NCBI GenBank assembly: GCA_016223085.1
Contig: JACRPS010000020.1
Coordinates: 1-64,000, forward strand
Length of the DNA: 64,000 nt
Direction: 5' to 3'
DNA from: Chloroflexota bacterium
Lineage (GTDB): Bacteria; Chloroflexota; Anaerolineae; Aggregatilineales; Phototrophicaceae
Position 1 is the stretch's first letter, and each line of letters starts with the position of its first letter. The translations under genes and the position numbers were made by a program. This document shows positions 16,491 to 25,426 of the stretch, piece by piece. The notes beneath the pieces are model-generated. The model saw nothing but the letters and a program-made list of their open reading frames with translations. It ran no database searches and was not told where the DNA came from.

Positions 16491-16671
16491 CCGCTTTTTG
16501 ACAATAAGGGGGAATTATAGCATCGTCCGGCGCGGTGGAAAAGGCTGTTTCTTGGCTGGCAGCCGGCAGCTTTTAGCCTGTAGCCTGAAAGCATAACCAG
16601 ACGTTCAGGCAGAAGGGCAGAACGTTGTTCATGCTCAGTTCCCTAAAAGAGAGGTTTAAAAACCCGCTTGC

Positions 16672-17202
16672 TCACAGTCCCAGGCGGCGGGCGACTCGCA
16701 GCAGACCGACCAGCGTTTTGCCGTCGGTGATGGCGCCGCGCTCGATCAGCGCCAGCGCCTCGGCAAACGGCAGGCGCAGCAGTTCAATAAATTCGTCCGC
16801 GTCGCCGGTCAACCTTGCTTCGCTCAAGCCGGTTGCCAGGTAGAGGTGAATGTATTCGGTGGTGTAGCCGGGGGTGGGATGAAGGCCGCCGAGGTGTTCC
16901 AGCCGGGCGGGTTTGAAGCCGGTTTCCTCCTGGAGTTCGCGCGCGGCACAGACCTCCGGCGCCTCGCCGGGTTCCAGCAGGCCGGCGGGGATTTCCAGCA
17001 TGGTCTGCTGCGCGCCGCTGCGGTACTGCCGCACCAGCAGCACATTCTGCTGCTCGTCGAGCGCGACCAGCGCGACCGCGCCCTGATGGCGCACCACCTC
17101 GCGCTGCTGCTCCTGCCCATCCGGCAGGCGTACGCGCCGTACGTCCAGCGTCACCACGCGACCCTGATAAACCGTTTTGGTCGTCAGAATGGTTTCGTGC
17201 AT
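16672..17202 (-). CDS. Nudix hydrolase, ADP-ribose pyrophosphatase type
   Basis: 176 aa. The Nudix box is complete: GLLEPGEAPEVCAARELQEETGF, matching GX5EX7REUXEEXGU with the catalytic glutamates. Upstream, EIPAG and RQYR, with downstream HPTPGYTTEYIHLYLA, are typical of the NudF/ADP-ribose pyrophosphatase subfamily. It hydrolyses nucleoside-diphosphate-linked substrates, probably ADP-ribose. It stands alone, with a family C core hairpin directly upstream at 17225. Confidence 0.92.
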   Translation of the reverse strand: MHETILTTKTVYQGRVVTLDVRRVRLPDGQEQQREVVRHQGAVALVALDEQQNVLLVRQYRSGAQQTMLEIPAGLLEPGEAPEVCAARELQEETGFKPARLEHLGGLHPTPGYTTEYIHLYLATGLSEARLTGDADEFIELLRLPFAEALALIERGAITDGKTLVGLLRVARRLGL

Positions 17203-17224
17203 GGGGCTTATCCTTGTGACAGAC

Positions 17225-17254
17225 GCAGGGGCGAACCGCCGGTTCGCCCCTACA
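17225..17254. repeat. Family C core hairpin
   Basis: CAGGGGCGAACCGCCGGTTCGCCCCTACA, a near-perfect palindrome between the Nudix and LysM genes. Confidence 0.8.
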
Positions 17255-17280
17255 GGAAATAGTGAGATTGTCCGGTGATG

Positions 17281-18237
17281 TTAGCCGGGCGGGATGGTCA
17301 ACTGCTGGTTAATCAGAATCAGGTTGATGTTCTGGATGCCGTTGGCCGCCGCGATGGACATAACCGGCACGCCGCAGCGCACCGAAATCTTAAACAGCGT
17401 GTCGCCCTGCTGCACCGTGTAGGGCGAGGCGCAGCCCGTGCCGCCCGTCACCGGCGGGACGGTGGTGACAACCGTACCCGGAGTCTGGCCGCCGCAGTTG
17501 GGAATCGTAATCTGCTGGCCGACGAGAATGATACTCGGATTGGCGATGTTGTTGTAACTCGCCAGCGTCTGCAAATCCACGTTGTAGTTCCGGGAAATGC
17601 GGAACAGGTTATCGCCGCGCTGGACGGTATAGGTACAGTTCGTTCCCGTTCCGGGAAGGGGAGTCTGGCCGATGACAAAGGTCGTCGGGCTGGGGGTAGG
17701 GGTAAAGGTTGGAACGCCGATGCCAAAGCCCTGCGCGGTGGCGGTCAGGTTATAGGACTCGGTCGCGGTCGCGCCGGCGATAATGGCGGTGGCCGTCAGA
17801 AACACCGGGTCAATGGGCGGCGGCTGCACCGGCTGCTGTTCCTGGAACAGCGGATTGTCGGTTGGCACCTGCGCGAGGCCCGGATTGAGCAGATCAGTGG
17901 TTGGCACGGCAGCCACCCCACCAAGCGGGTCGGTGGTTGGTACACCGAAACTCAAATCGGTGGTTGGGAAAGCGTCTACCGGCGCGGAAATGTCCGTCGT
18001 GGGCGCCTGGTCAATAAACGTATCCTGGGTGGGAACTTCGGCTACCGTCGTCGGTTCGATGGGTTCAGGGGTGGGGAAGGGTGTGTCGGTCGGCGGCAGG
18101 GTATTGGTGGGGCCGGGCTGGAGCGGCGCGAGCGGCTCCGGGTTGGTCTGGCTGCCCTGCTGGTAACAGCCAGCGGCGAGCAGCAGGACGAGCATCGCAG
18201 CAGTCAGCCAGCGCCAGTGATGTTGATCCGCGCGCAT
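17281..18237 (-). CDS. LysM-domain lipoprotein
   Basis: 318 aa from ATG 18237 with RBS GGGAGGACGAGAAAC; the longer track ORF is a shadow extension. The N-terminus MRADQHHWRWLTAAMLVLLLAAGC is a lipoprotein signal with lipobox LAAGC. A long P/T-rich, low-complexity region (about 25-200) follows, then two LysM repeats: TYTVQRGDNLFRISRNYNVDLQTLASYNN...QQITIP and PYTVQQGDTLFKISVRCGVPVMSIAAANGI...QQLTIP. LysM binds N-acetylglucosamine-containing glycans such as peptidoglycan. It is probably anchored outside the membrane; no enzymatic domain is visible. Confidence 0.88.
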   Translation of the reverse strand: MRADQHHWRWLTAAMLVLLLAAGCYQQGSQTNPEPLAPLQPGPTNTLPPTDTPFPTPEPIEPTTVAEVPTQDTFIDQAPTTDISAPVDAFPTTDLSFGVPTTDPLGGVAAVPTTDLLNPGLAQVPTDNPLFQEQQPVQPPPIDPVFLTATAIIAGATATESYNLTATAQGFGIGVPTFTPTPSPTTFVIGQTPLPGTGTNCTYTVQRGDNLFRISRNYNVDLQTLASYNNIANPSIILVGQQITIPNCGGQTPGTVVTTVPPVTGGTGCASPYTVQQGDTLFKISVRCGVPVMSIAAANGIQNINLILINQQLTIPPG

Positions 18238-18341
18238 GTTTCTCGTCCTCCCGACCGGTAAGCGTGAATGCACAACCGCAACTAGTGCCAGTCTACCATC
18301 AGGCCGGTTTCTCGACAAGCGGAAACCTGGCCGGTTTTGGG

Positions 18342-19436
18342 CTAGGCCAGTGGCAGGGTTACGGTAATCCGGGTGTACTGGTCCGGCACACTTTCGATGG
18401 TCGTGTCGCCGCCGTACAGTTCGGACAGGCGGCGGGTGATGATAAGCCCCAATCCCAGCCCCTGCTGCTCGAACCACTTGCGGCCAAACTGCATGTAGGC
18501 GCCAACCGCCGCGATCTGCTCCGGGGTCATGCCCCGGCCCTGATCCCTGACGATGATACGATATTTCGTCTGGTCAACCCGCGTGGATACCTGCACCGGC
18601 GTCCCCCAGTGGGAGAACTTAAAGGCGTTGTCGGTCAGTTCTTCCACCATCTTTTTTAAATGGTCGGACAGGACACGGACGGTGGCGTTGGCCTCTACAT
18701 CCAGCACCAGATCGTTGTTGCGGTGGACTTCCTGGGCTTTTTGCAGCGCGGCGTCGTGGACCACCACGCGCGGGTCGGCGGTGGTGTAGGTGTGCAGCAG
18801 GTCAGCCCACTTGGACTGGGTCATCATAACTTCCAGTTGGGCGTAGGCGAGGTAGTTTTCGGTCAGGCGGTACAGCCGCGTGCCGGCGTCGTTGATGTAC
18901 TGCGCCATCTCCGCGATCTGCTGCGGGTCGCGGTCGCCGCTGTCGGCAGCGATGATGTCCGAGAAACCGAGGATACTGGTGAGGGGCGTGCGGATTTCAT
19001 GCGGCAGGGCCAGGAGGATATTTTCGCGCAGGTCTTCCAGCCGTTTTTCCGACAGCTGTTTGATGACATTGCGGCGGTCAAGCTGCGTATGCACCGCCGC
19101 GATCAGTTCCGAGGCGGAGAAGGGCTTGGTGAGATAGTCATAGGCGCCCATCTCCATGCCCTTACGCATGTCGCTTTTGTCGGCCTTAGCCGTCAGAAAC
19201 ACGAAGGGGATGGTGGACATGGCGGCGTCTTTTTTGAGTTCCGCCAGAACGCCGTAACCGTCGAGTCCTGGCATCAGGATGTCACAGATAATCAGATCGG
19301 GCTGGAACTGATAAGCGGCCTGCACGCCTGCGATGCCATCCTCCGCGCCGCGCACCTCAAAACCCTCAAAGCTGAGCATTTCGAGGATGTCCTTGCGTAA
19401 GGAGTGGGTATCTTCAACAACCAGAATTTTCGCCAT
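18342..19436 (-). CDS. Hybrid response regulator-histidine kinase
   Basis: 364 aa from MAKILVVEDTH; the 30 residues upstream in the track belong to the previous gene's region. A receiver domain comes first (1-120: acidic VVED, phospho-Asp in IICDILMPGLDGYG, TAKAD, LTKPF), then HisKA with His in LPHEIRTPLTSILGF and a HATPase domain (EELTDNAFKFSHWG, VRDQGRGMT, GLGLGLIITRRLSELYGG). It is a cytoplasmic regulator that both receives phosphate and has kinase catalytic motifs. Its start overlaps the stop of the 19414 kinase by 23 bp, so the two are translationally coupled and probably form one phosphorelay. Confidence 0.9.
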   Translation of the reverse strand: MAKILVVEDTHSLRKDILEMLSFEGFEVRGAEDGIAGVQAAYQFQPDLIICDILMPGLDGYGVLAELKKDAAMSTIPFVFLTAKADKSDMRKGMEMGAYDYLTKPFSASELIAAVHTQLDRRNVIKQLSEKRLEDLRENILLALPHEIRTPLTSILGFSDIIAADSGDRDPQQIAEMAQYINDAGTRLYRLTENYLAYAQLEVMMTQSKWADLLHTYTTADPRVVVHDAALQKAQEVHRNNDLVLDVEANATVRVLSDHLKKMVEELTDNAFKFSHWGTPVQVSTRVDQTKYRIIVRDQGRGMTPEQIAAVGAYMQFGRKWFEQQGLGLGLIITRRLSELYGGDTTIESVPDQYTRITVTLPLA

Positions 19437-21540
19437 GCGTATTATTCTCCCGCGCCGGCTGGGGCAGGATAACGGTGAAGGTCGAACCAACGCCCGTCTG
19501 CGTGCTGACTGAAACCGTTCCGCCATGCAGGTCTGCCGCCTGTTTGACGATGGTTAGTCCCAGCCCCGTGCCGGACACGGCCCCGACATTGCTGGCACGG
19601 TAGAAGGCTTCGAACAGGTGACGCCGGTCAGCTTCCGGGATGCCAATGCCTTCATCGGTCACACAGATCACAGCCTGGGTATCGGTCAGGCTGATTGCCA
19701 GTGTAATTGTACTACCGGAGGGAGAATATTTAACAGCGTTGGATAGCAAATTGGTCAGGATATTCTGCGTGTGTTTCTGGTCCAGCCAGACCAGCGGGTT
19801 CGTGCCGGAAGTCAGCAAACGGAACTCGTGGCAGCCTTTGTCCTCGGCGCGGGCGTCGTCCAGCAGCTTCTGGCCGAACTGGAACAGATCAAACCGGGTC
19901 GGGGCAAAATCCTGCGCGCTGCCTTCCACACCCCGGTTGACCGTCAGCACGTCCTGCAGCAGCCGGGTCATTTCCCTGATTTCCGTTTGAATCTGGGTCA
20001 GATGTTTGAGGCGCTGTTCCTCCGTCATGCGGTGGCTGTAATTCTTCAGTAGATCGCTGGCGGTCAGCATCACGGCCAGCGGCGTGCGGAACTCGTGCGA
20101 GGCAACCGTGATGAAGCGGGATTTAAGGCCGCTCAATTCCCGCTCCCGGTCGAGGGCACGGCGCAATTCGACGGTGCGCGCCTCAACGCGCTGTTCCAGT
20201 TCCGCCGCATAACGCAGATTGTCCTGATAGAGCGCGTTCAGGCGGTCGTAAAGCTGGGCGTTATTGACGGCAATGGCGACCTGGCCGGCAAAAAGCTGGA
20301 GTGTAGCCGCGTCGTCATCGGTGAAAGCGTTCGGCGTGAAGCGGTCAAGATGGATAAAACCCAGCACTTCGTCCCGGAAGATAATTGGCGCGGCGACGTG
20401 CGACCGGACGCGGGCCGTTGCGCGGAAGTTGATCCAGCCGGGATAGGTGTGGGTATCCGGGATGATGACGGGCGCACGGGTGGCGAGCATCTGCCGGTGA
20501 TTGGGGGTCTGCCTGACGTTAAACTCGATTTTGAGCACGCTGGCCTCGTCCTCGAAGCCACGACAGCGCACCACCCGCGCCACGTCCCCCTTGAGCATGG
20601 CAATGCTGGCCGCGTTGTACGACATCACCCGTTCCGCCTGAAGCAGAATCAGATCGAGTACGTCGTCGAGTTTCAGCGTACTGTTCAGGGCGGCGCCAGT
20701 ATCACGCAGGGCTTCGGCCAGGGCGCGCTGACGCCGTTCGCTGGTTTCTGCCTGTTTGCGCCCGGTGATGTCGCGGTCAATGCTGAGGATAATTTCCCGG
20801 CTGCCCAGCGTCACCAATCCCAGCACGACCTCAACCGGGTAAATCGTGCCATCCTTGCGGTAACGGCGGCTTTCCATCTGGATGTGGCCGCGCTGGCGCA
20901 GCCGCTGCCTGAGTGATTGTTCCGCGTGCGGGCTGGGTTGAGCCGGGTTTAGAAGGGCGAAGGGCTGCCCGATGAGTTCATCCCACGAGTAGCCGTTCAG
21001 GTCGCAGGCGCGTTTGTTGCAGTCCAGAATCACAATCTGGCCGACTTCCTCGTCGTAATCCAGCAGAAAGATGGCATCGGGCGAGTGCTCAAACAGGGAG
21101 CGGAAACGGGCGTTGCTTTCCTCCAGGGCGCACTGGGTGGCTTCCAGCCGCCGCCGGGCTTCGTAGGCGTTCAGCAGGCGGTGCGTCCGCCGGCGCAGCA
21201 GCCCGGCGTGAACCGGTTTAGGAAGGCAGTCATCCGCGCCGGCCTGCAGGCAGCCATCCACCTGGGCCAGCGATTCAATCAGCAGGATGAGATGCGGCGG
21301 ATGCTCCAGCCGCGTTTGAAGCTCGGTGCAGACGGTGTATGCCCCCGGCAGGGCCGTATCCAGCAGGACAAGGCCGGGATGGCGGTCTTCACACAGTGGG
21401 ATGGCCGTATCGGCGCTTAGGCTTTCGACCACCTGATACAGGTCGGCCAGCGCCGTCCTGATGGCGTGGCGGGTGGCGTCATCGGCGCTGATAACGGCGA
21501 CAAGCGGCGCGGTAGCGGATAGTGTCATAGGTTCAGGCAA
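19414..21540 (-). CDS. REC-PAS-GAF histidine kinase
   Basis: 708 aa, soluble. Domains in order: a receiver-like domain (12-125; ISADD, LLDTALPG, LPKPV), PAS (145-265; SLFEHSPDAIFLLDYDEE, then PAC-like RRYRKDGTIYPVEVVLG), GAF (280-425), a coiled coil, HisKA with TVASHEFRTPLAVML, and HATPase_c (LSNAVKYSPSGSTITL, VTDEGIGIPEADR, GTGLGLTIVKQAADLHGG). The signal is unknown. A second start MTLSAT four codons downstream is possible. It is the first gene of a two-gene signalling operon with 18342..19436. Confidence 0.9.
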   Translation of the reverse strand: MPEPMTLSATAPLVAVISADDATRHAIRTALADLYQVVESLSADTAIPLCEDRHPGLVLLDTALPGAYTVCTELQTRLEHPPHLILLIESLAQVDGCLQAGADDCLPKPVHAGLLRRRTHRLLNAYEARRRLEATQCALEESNARFRSLFEHSPDAIFLLDYDEEVGQIVILDCNKRACDLNGYSWDELIGQPFALLNPAQPSPHAEQSLRQRLRQRGHIQMESRRYRKDGTIYPVEVVLGLVTLGSREIILSIDRDITGRKQAETSERRQRALAEALRDTGAALNSTLKLDDVLDLILLQAERVMSYNAASIAMLKGDVARVVRCRGFEDEASVLKIEFNVRQTPNHRQMLATRAPVIIPDTHTYPGWINFRATARVRSHVAAPIIFRDEVLGFIHLDRFTPNAFTDDDAATLQLFAGQVAIAVNNAQLYDRLNALYQDNLRYAAELEQRVEARTVELRRALDRERELSGLKSRFITVASHEFRTPLAVMLTASDLLKNYSHRMTEEQRLKHLTQIQTEIREMTRLLQDVLTVNRGVEGSAQDFAPTRFDLFQFGQKLLDDARAEDKGCHEFRLLTSGTNPLVWLDQKHTQNILTNLLSNAVKYSPSGSTITLAISLTDTQAVICVTDEGIGIPEADRRHLFEAFYRASNVGAVSGTGLGLTIVKQAADLHGGTVSVSTQTGVGSTFTVILPQPARENNTHGENSGC

Positions 21541-21623
21541 CCTTCAGCACGTTTCTTCCAGTGTATCACAGCCTGCCGGAGTGATACGTAACGTTATGCA
21601 GAAATGGGGAAAATTACGGTCAA

Positions 21624-21650
21624 GCCGGGACACGGCAGCGCCATGTCCCA
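21624..21650. repeat. Variant palindrome (GGGACACGGCAGCGCCATGTCCC)
   Basis: A family A-like hairpin with an altered centre. Confidence 0.6.
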
Positions 21651-21678
21651 TATGCACCAAGACAAGGTTTCGGTCGGC

Positions 21679-21725
21679 GTCGCCGGACGCTGAAAGCCGT
21701 CCGGCTGAACGACAAAAGCCGCCTG
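21679..21725. repeat. Family E repeat
   Basis: CGCCGGACGCTGAAAGCCGTCCGGCTGAACGACAAAAGCCGCCTG; the second hairpin is incomplete. Confidence 0.7.
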
Positions 21726-21754
21726 TTGATGGTTTTGGAAATAATCCGACAACA

Positions 21755-21784
21755 GTAGGGGCGACCTACCAGGTCGCCCACGGG
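21755..21784. repeat. Family D hairpin (GCGACCTACCAGGTCGC)
   Basis: GTAGGGGCGACCTACCAGGTCGCCCAC. Related hairpins are at 21984, 47492 and 61215. Confidence 0.75.
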
Positions 21785-21792
21785 CGTCAAGT

Positions 21793-21960
21793 TAAGCCGC
21801 TGTGTGCGCCGCCAGAGGCTAAAGCCGTCTGGCTGAATGGGTAGCCTGCGGCTGCTGAAAGCCCACTAAAGGGGCTATTCAGAAATCGGTTGTGTGCTTC
21901 TTAGCCCTTTCAGTGGGCCTGGTTTTTCGGTCAGCCCTGGGTTTGAACCCAGGGCGTGCA
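21793..21960. repeat. Family F hairpin cluster
   Basis: CGCCAGAGGCTAAAGCCGTCTGGCTGAA, CAGCCTGCGGCTGCTGAAAGCCC and CCTGGGTTTGAACCCAGG. With the neighbouring E and D copies it makes 21541-22202 a gene-free block of hairpins. Confidence 0.7.
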
Positions 21961-21983
21961 AACCGCAACGTTCAATTGATGCG

Positions 21984-22013
21984 AATGGGCGACCTACCAG
22001 GTCACCCCTACGT
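21984..22013. repeat. Family D hairpin
   Basis: ATGGGCGACCTACCAGGTCACCCCTACG, a second copy within 230 bp. Confidence 0.7.
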
Positions 22014-22202
22014 TACCCAATGTCGGTTTAATTCTTGAACGTTCAAAAGGCGGCTGGTAGCAGGCTGACTGACGGGATCAGCCAGGGGGCTTTCTCCCGA
22101 ACAGGGACGCATGACCCCTGAGTGAAGACCGCTGGCGGCGACAGGTGCCCGGTTATACCAGATGGTATGACGTACCCCGCCGTACCGGTTTCGGCACAGG
22201 GG

Positions 22203-23009
22203 CTAAGTCAGCGGCAGGCCGGCGGCGATCAGCGCGAGAATGACGAGGCCCGCGAGAATGCGGTAGTAGCCGAAGACGCGGAAGCTGTTGCGGGACACGT
22301 AACGCAGCAACCAGCCCATCGCGCCCCAGGACACCACCGCGACCACAACCGCGCCGACCGCCATCTGAGCCAGTTCGACGGACGAGAGCTGGCTTAGGTT
22401 GGTCAGCAGCGAATAGACAGTGGCGATGCCCAGCGTCGGCAGGGCGAGGTAAAACGAAAACCGGGTAGCAGTCTGGCGGTCGAGACCCGCCAGCATGCCG
22501 CCAACGATGGACGCGCCGGAGCGCGAGACACCGGGGATGAGCGCGACCATCTGGGCGATGCCGACGATGAGCGCCTGCAGGGGGCGGATGGCAGTGATTT
22601 CGGTGGTGCGCGATTCCAGTTTGATGCGCTCAACAATGAGGAACACGATGCCGCCGATGATGAGCGAAACGGCCACGACCGCCGGCGAATACAGCCGGTC
22701 AATCCAGTCGCGCAGCAGGAACGCGACCGCGCCCGCCGGGATAAAGGCGATGATGACGCCGAGCCAGAAGCGCTGCACGCCCCGGTCCGTGGGGACGGCA
22801 CGAAGCTGATGCAGGATGTCGGCGCGGTAGAAAATCAGCACGGCCACAACCGAGCCAATCTGGATAAAAATCTCGAAGGTACTGCTCATACGCTGGCCGA
22901 AGTTGAGCAGCGCGTCGGCGACGATGAGATGTCCGGTGGAGGAAACGGGCAAAAATTCGGTGATGCCCTGGACGAAACCGAGGATAATAACCTTCAACCA
23001 TTCCAGCAT
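22203..23009 (-). CDS. uppP: Undecaprenyl-diphosphatase (BacA type)
   Basis: 268 aa from MLEWLKVII with AAAGG upstream; the track start is 13 codons earlier. It recycles undecaprenyl diphosphate to the monophosphate carrier for cell-wall glycan export, in the cytoplasmic membrane. Family motifs: GFVQGITEFLPVSSTGHLIV and PGVSRSGASIVGGMLAGLDR, with seven or eight membrane helices. It pairs functionally with murI in suggesting murein or glycan synthesis. Divergent from the MFS gene. Confidence 0.95.
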   Translation of the reverse strand: MLEWLKVIILGFVQGITEFLPVSSTGHLIVADALLNFGQRMSSTFEIFIQIGSVVAVLIFYRADILHQLRAVPTDRGVQRFWLGVIIAFIPAGAVAFLLRDWIDRLYSPAVVAVSLIIGGIVFLIVERIKLESRTTEITAIRPLQALIVGIAQMVALIPGVSRSGASIVGGMLAGLDRQTATRFSFYLALPTLGIATVYSLLTNLSQLSSVELAQMAVGAVVVAVVSWGAMGWLLRYVSRNSFRVFGYYRILAGLVILALIAAGLPLT

Positions 23010-23147
23010 GAGTGTGCCTTTGTGGGTGCAGCCGCTACCGGCGGGCAATCATAGTCGCGGGCGGGCGGCGTGTCAACGGCTGCGCCCGGTCTGGCCGATG
23101 GTACAAGGCATAAACGCGACAGCGCGTGGTATTATTGGTAATGTTGG

Positions 23148-23175
23148 GTAGGGACACGGCATGCCGTGTCCCTAC
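23148..23175. repeat. Family A palindrome upstream of the MFS gene
   Basis: A perfect GTAGGGACACGGCATGCCGTGTCCCTAC. The flanks TTGGG...GGTTG are shared with the copy at 30982 inside the carboxylase gene. Confidence 0.9.
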
Positions 23176-23203
23176 GGTTGTGTCAACACCCGTGAGGTTA
23201 TCC

Positions 23204-24463
23204 GTGTCTGCATACATCCGGCTGCTGCGAAGAAATCCCGATTTTGCCAATCTGTGGCTGGCCCAGGTCATCAGCCTGCTAGGCGACTGGTTTAACGTGA
23301 TCGCGCTATCGGCGCTAGTATCGCAGTACAGCGGCGGCTCTGGCCTGGCGGTCAGCGGGCTGCTGCTGGCGCGGTTTCTGCCGCCGCTGGTGGTGGGGCC
23401 GGTGGCCGGCGTGCTGATTGACCGCTTCAACCGCAAGCGCCTGCTCATTATCAGCGACGTGCTGCGGGCGATCATCGTGATGCTGCTGCTGTTCGCGGCC
23501 ACGCCCGACCGGCTGTGGCTGATTTACGTGCTGACGGTGCTGCAATTCTGTCTGTCGGCGCTGTTTGAGCCGGGGCGCTCCGCCATCATGCCGAGTCTGG
23601 TGCAGGGGGATGATCTGCTGCTTGCCAACACGCTGGGAAACGTCACGTGGTCGGTGATGCTGGCGATTGGCGCGGCGGTTGGCGGCGTGATGGCAGCGCT
23701 GTTTGGCACGGCGACGGCGCTGGTGCTGGACGCGCTGAGCTTCCTGCTATCGGCGTGGTTCATCATGCAGATTAAAACCGCGCAGGAGCGTCCGGCTGGA
23801 CAGCAGGAAAGCCGGAGCCGTGACAACTTCCGCGAGGGGGTGCGGTTTCTGGTTCACAATCCGGCGATTGCCGCCCTGTTGTTTGTGAAGCTGGGGTTAA
23901 GCATCGGCAGCGTGGACGCGCTGCTCATCTCGTATGGCACGGTGCTGTTTGTGCTGGGCGAAAACGGCACGGGGTCGCTGGGGATTCTCTACAGCGCGTT
24001 TGGCCTGGGGGCGATCCTCGGCCCGCTGCTGCTCAACCGACTGAGCGACGGCACCGTGCGGACGATGCGGCGGCTGGTGGTTGTGGGTTTTGCGATGGCG
24101 GTCGCCGGCTGGATGGTGTTTGGCCTGGCTTCCGGGCTGCTGCTGGCGGCGCTGGGGCTGCTGGTGCGGGCGATGGGTGGCTCGGTCAACTGGACGTACA
24201 GCTCCACGATGATTCAGATGACGACACCGGATAAGCTGCTAGGGCGGGTCTTTTCGCTGGATTGGGTCGGTTTTTCGCTGGCGCAGACGATCAGCACGCT
24301 GGTGATCGGCGCGCTGATTGATACACTCGGCAAACAGAACGCGCCGGTGATCGCGCTGGGCACGGGCATGGTGAGCCTGCTGCCGCTGGCGGTATGGGCG
24401 GTCATCGTTTACCGGCTGGAACACAGCGCGCCGACAGTGATGCCGACTGTCGTGGAAGGATAG
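23204..24463 (+). CDS. MFS transporter (MFS_3/EntS-like)
   Basis: 419 aa from GTG 23204 (VSAYIRLLRRNPDF), with GAGG six bases upstream. The track start at 23126 would read through a palindromic element (GRDTACRVPT) and is not favoured. There are about 12 membrane helices, with the loop motif DRFNRKRLL between TM2 and TM3. FALANLWLAQVISLLGDW-type starts characterise the MFS_3 family of exporters, often for siderophores or drugs. The substrate is unknown. Confidence 0.88.
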   Translation: MSAYIRLLRRNPDFANLWLAQVISLLGDWFNVIALSALVSQYSGGSGLAVSGLLLARFLPPLVVGPVAGVLIDRFNRKRLLIISDVLRAIIVMLLLFAATPDRLWLIYVLTVLQFCLSALFEPGRSAIMPSLVQGDDLLLANTLGNVTWSVMLAIGAAVGGVMAALFGTATALVLDALSFLLSAWFIMQIKTAQERPAGQQESRSRDNFREGVRFLVHNPAIAALLFVKLGLSIGSVDALLISYGTVLFVLGENGTGSLGILYSAFGLGAILGPLLLNRLSDGTVRTMRRLVVVGFAMAVAGWMVFGLASGLLLAALGLLVRAMGGSVNWTYSSTMIQMTTPDKLLGRVFSLDWVGFSLAQTISTLVIGALIDTLGKQNAPVIALGTGMVSLLPLAVWAVIVYRLEHSAPTVMPTVVEG

Positions 24464-24472
24464 TCGCGCTGC

Positions 24473-25423
24473 TTATTCCAGGCGGATGCGCGGATTCAGC
24501 ACGGCGTAGAGCACGTCGGCGGTCAGGTTCGCCAGGGCGAAGAAAAAGATCGTCACCATGACAACGGCCTGCAACACAAACAGGTTCTTCTGCCTGACGG
24601 CCTCAACCATGAGCGCACCCAGGCCGGGGTAGTTGTAGACGTTTTCGATCACAACCAGGCCGCCGATCAGCCAGCCAAAGCTGATGGCGATGACGGTAAT
24701 CGTCGGCAGCAGCGCGTTGCGCAGCACGTGCTTGAAGATCACCACGCGGCGCGGCAGCCCCTTGAGCGTGGCCGTTCGGACGTAGGGCTTTTTCAGTTCG
24801 TCCAGCACGCCGGCGCGGGTGAGGCGCGAGACGTAGCCGATCAGCACAAAGGTGGCAGTGATGGCGGGCAGAAGCAACTGGCGTATCCAGTCGGCCAGCG
24901 TGTTATCCGGCACGGTAGAAGTTGCGGGCAGGCCGAGCGACCGCGCGCCTAGCGCCAGGCCGTTGATGAGCACCAGTCCCGTCACAAACTCCGGCAGGCC
25001 AACCACCGACAGCGAGAGCAGTGAAATGGCGCTGTCTATCCAGGTGTTTTCGTACAGCGCGGCCAGCACACCGAGCAGCACCGATACCGGCACGGCGATC
25101 AGCAGGGTCATCAGCGCCAGCCGCATCGAATTGCCCAGGCGGTCGAGCACCAGCGGGCGCACCGGCCCCTGCGTCCCGGTGAAGGAACGCCCCCAATCAC
25201 CCGATATGAAGCCCGCCAGCCAGTTGACGTACTGCACGGGCGCGGGGTCGTTGAGGCCAAATTCGGCGCGGAACTGCTGAAGCGCTTCCGGCGACGCCTC
25301 GCGCCCCAGAATCAGACGCGCCACGTCGCCGGGCACAAGCTGCGTCAGCGCGAAGATGATGGCGGACGTGATGAGCATGGTCACGATGAGCAGCAAAAAC
25401 CGGCGCAGAATGTAGCGGAGCAT
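24473..25423 (-). CDS. Peptide ABC transporter permease (DppB-like)
   Basis: 316 aa. N-terminal MLRYILRRFLLLIVTMLITSAIIFAL, the LVPGD motif, and an extracytoplasmic loop ending in GDWGRSF are standard for DppB/OppB. The EAA loop lies in EGLPRR-like TLKGLPRRVVIFKHVLRNALLPTITV. Six membrane helices. It forms the channel with DppC-like 27695..28573. It follows the ATPase gene by 3 bp and is last in the importer operon. Confidence 0.93.
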   Translation of the reverse strand: MLRYILRRFLLLIVTMLITSAIIFALTQLVPGDVARLILGREASPEALQQFRAEFGLNDPAPVQYVNWLAGFISGDWGRSFTGTQGPVRPLVLDRLGNSMRLALMTLLIAVPVSVLLGVLAALYENTWIDSAISLLSLSVVGLPEFVTGLVLINGLALGARSLGLPATSTVPDNTLADWIRQLLLPAITATFVLIGYVSRLTRAGVLDELKKPYVRTATLKGLPRRVVIFKHVLRNALLPTITVIAISFGWLIGGLVVIENVYNYPGLGALMVEAVRQKNLFVLQAVVMVTIFFFALANLTADVLYAVLNPRIRLE

Positions 25424-25426
25424 AAT

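Noticed and set aside
17275-18261. 328-aa plus-strand ORF
   Set aside because: Antisense to the LysM lipoprotein; composition reflects the complement of its T/P-rich linker.
23126-23203. Upstream start for the MFS gene
   Set aside because: Would translate the palindromic element in a frame (RDTACRVPT) not used by the true coding copies; GTG 23204 has a better RBS and fits the family N-terminus.
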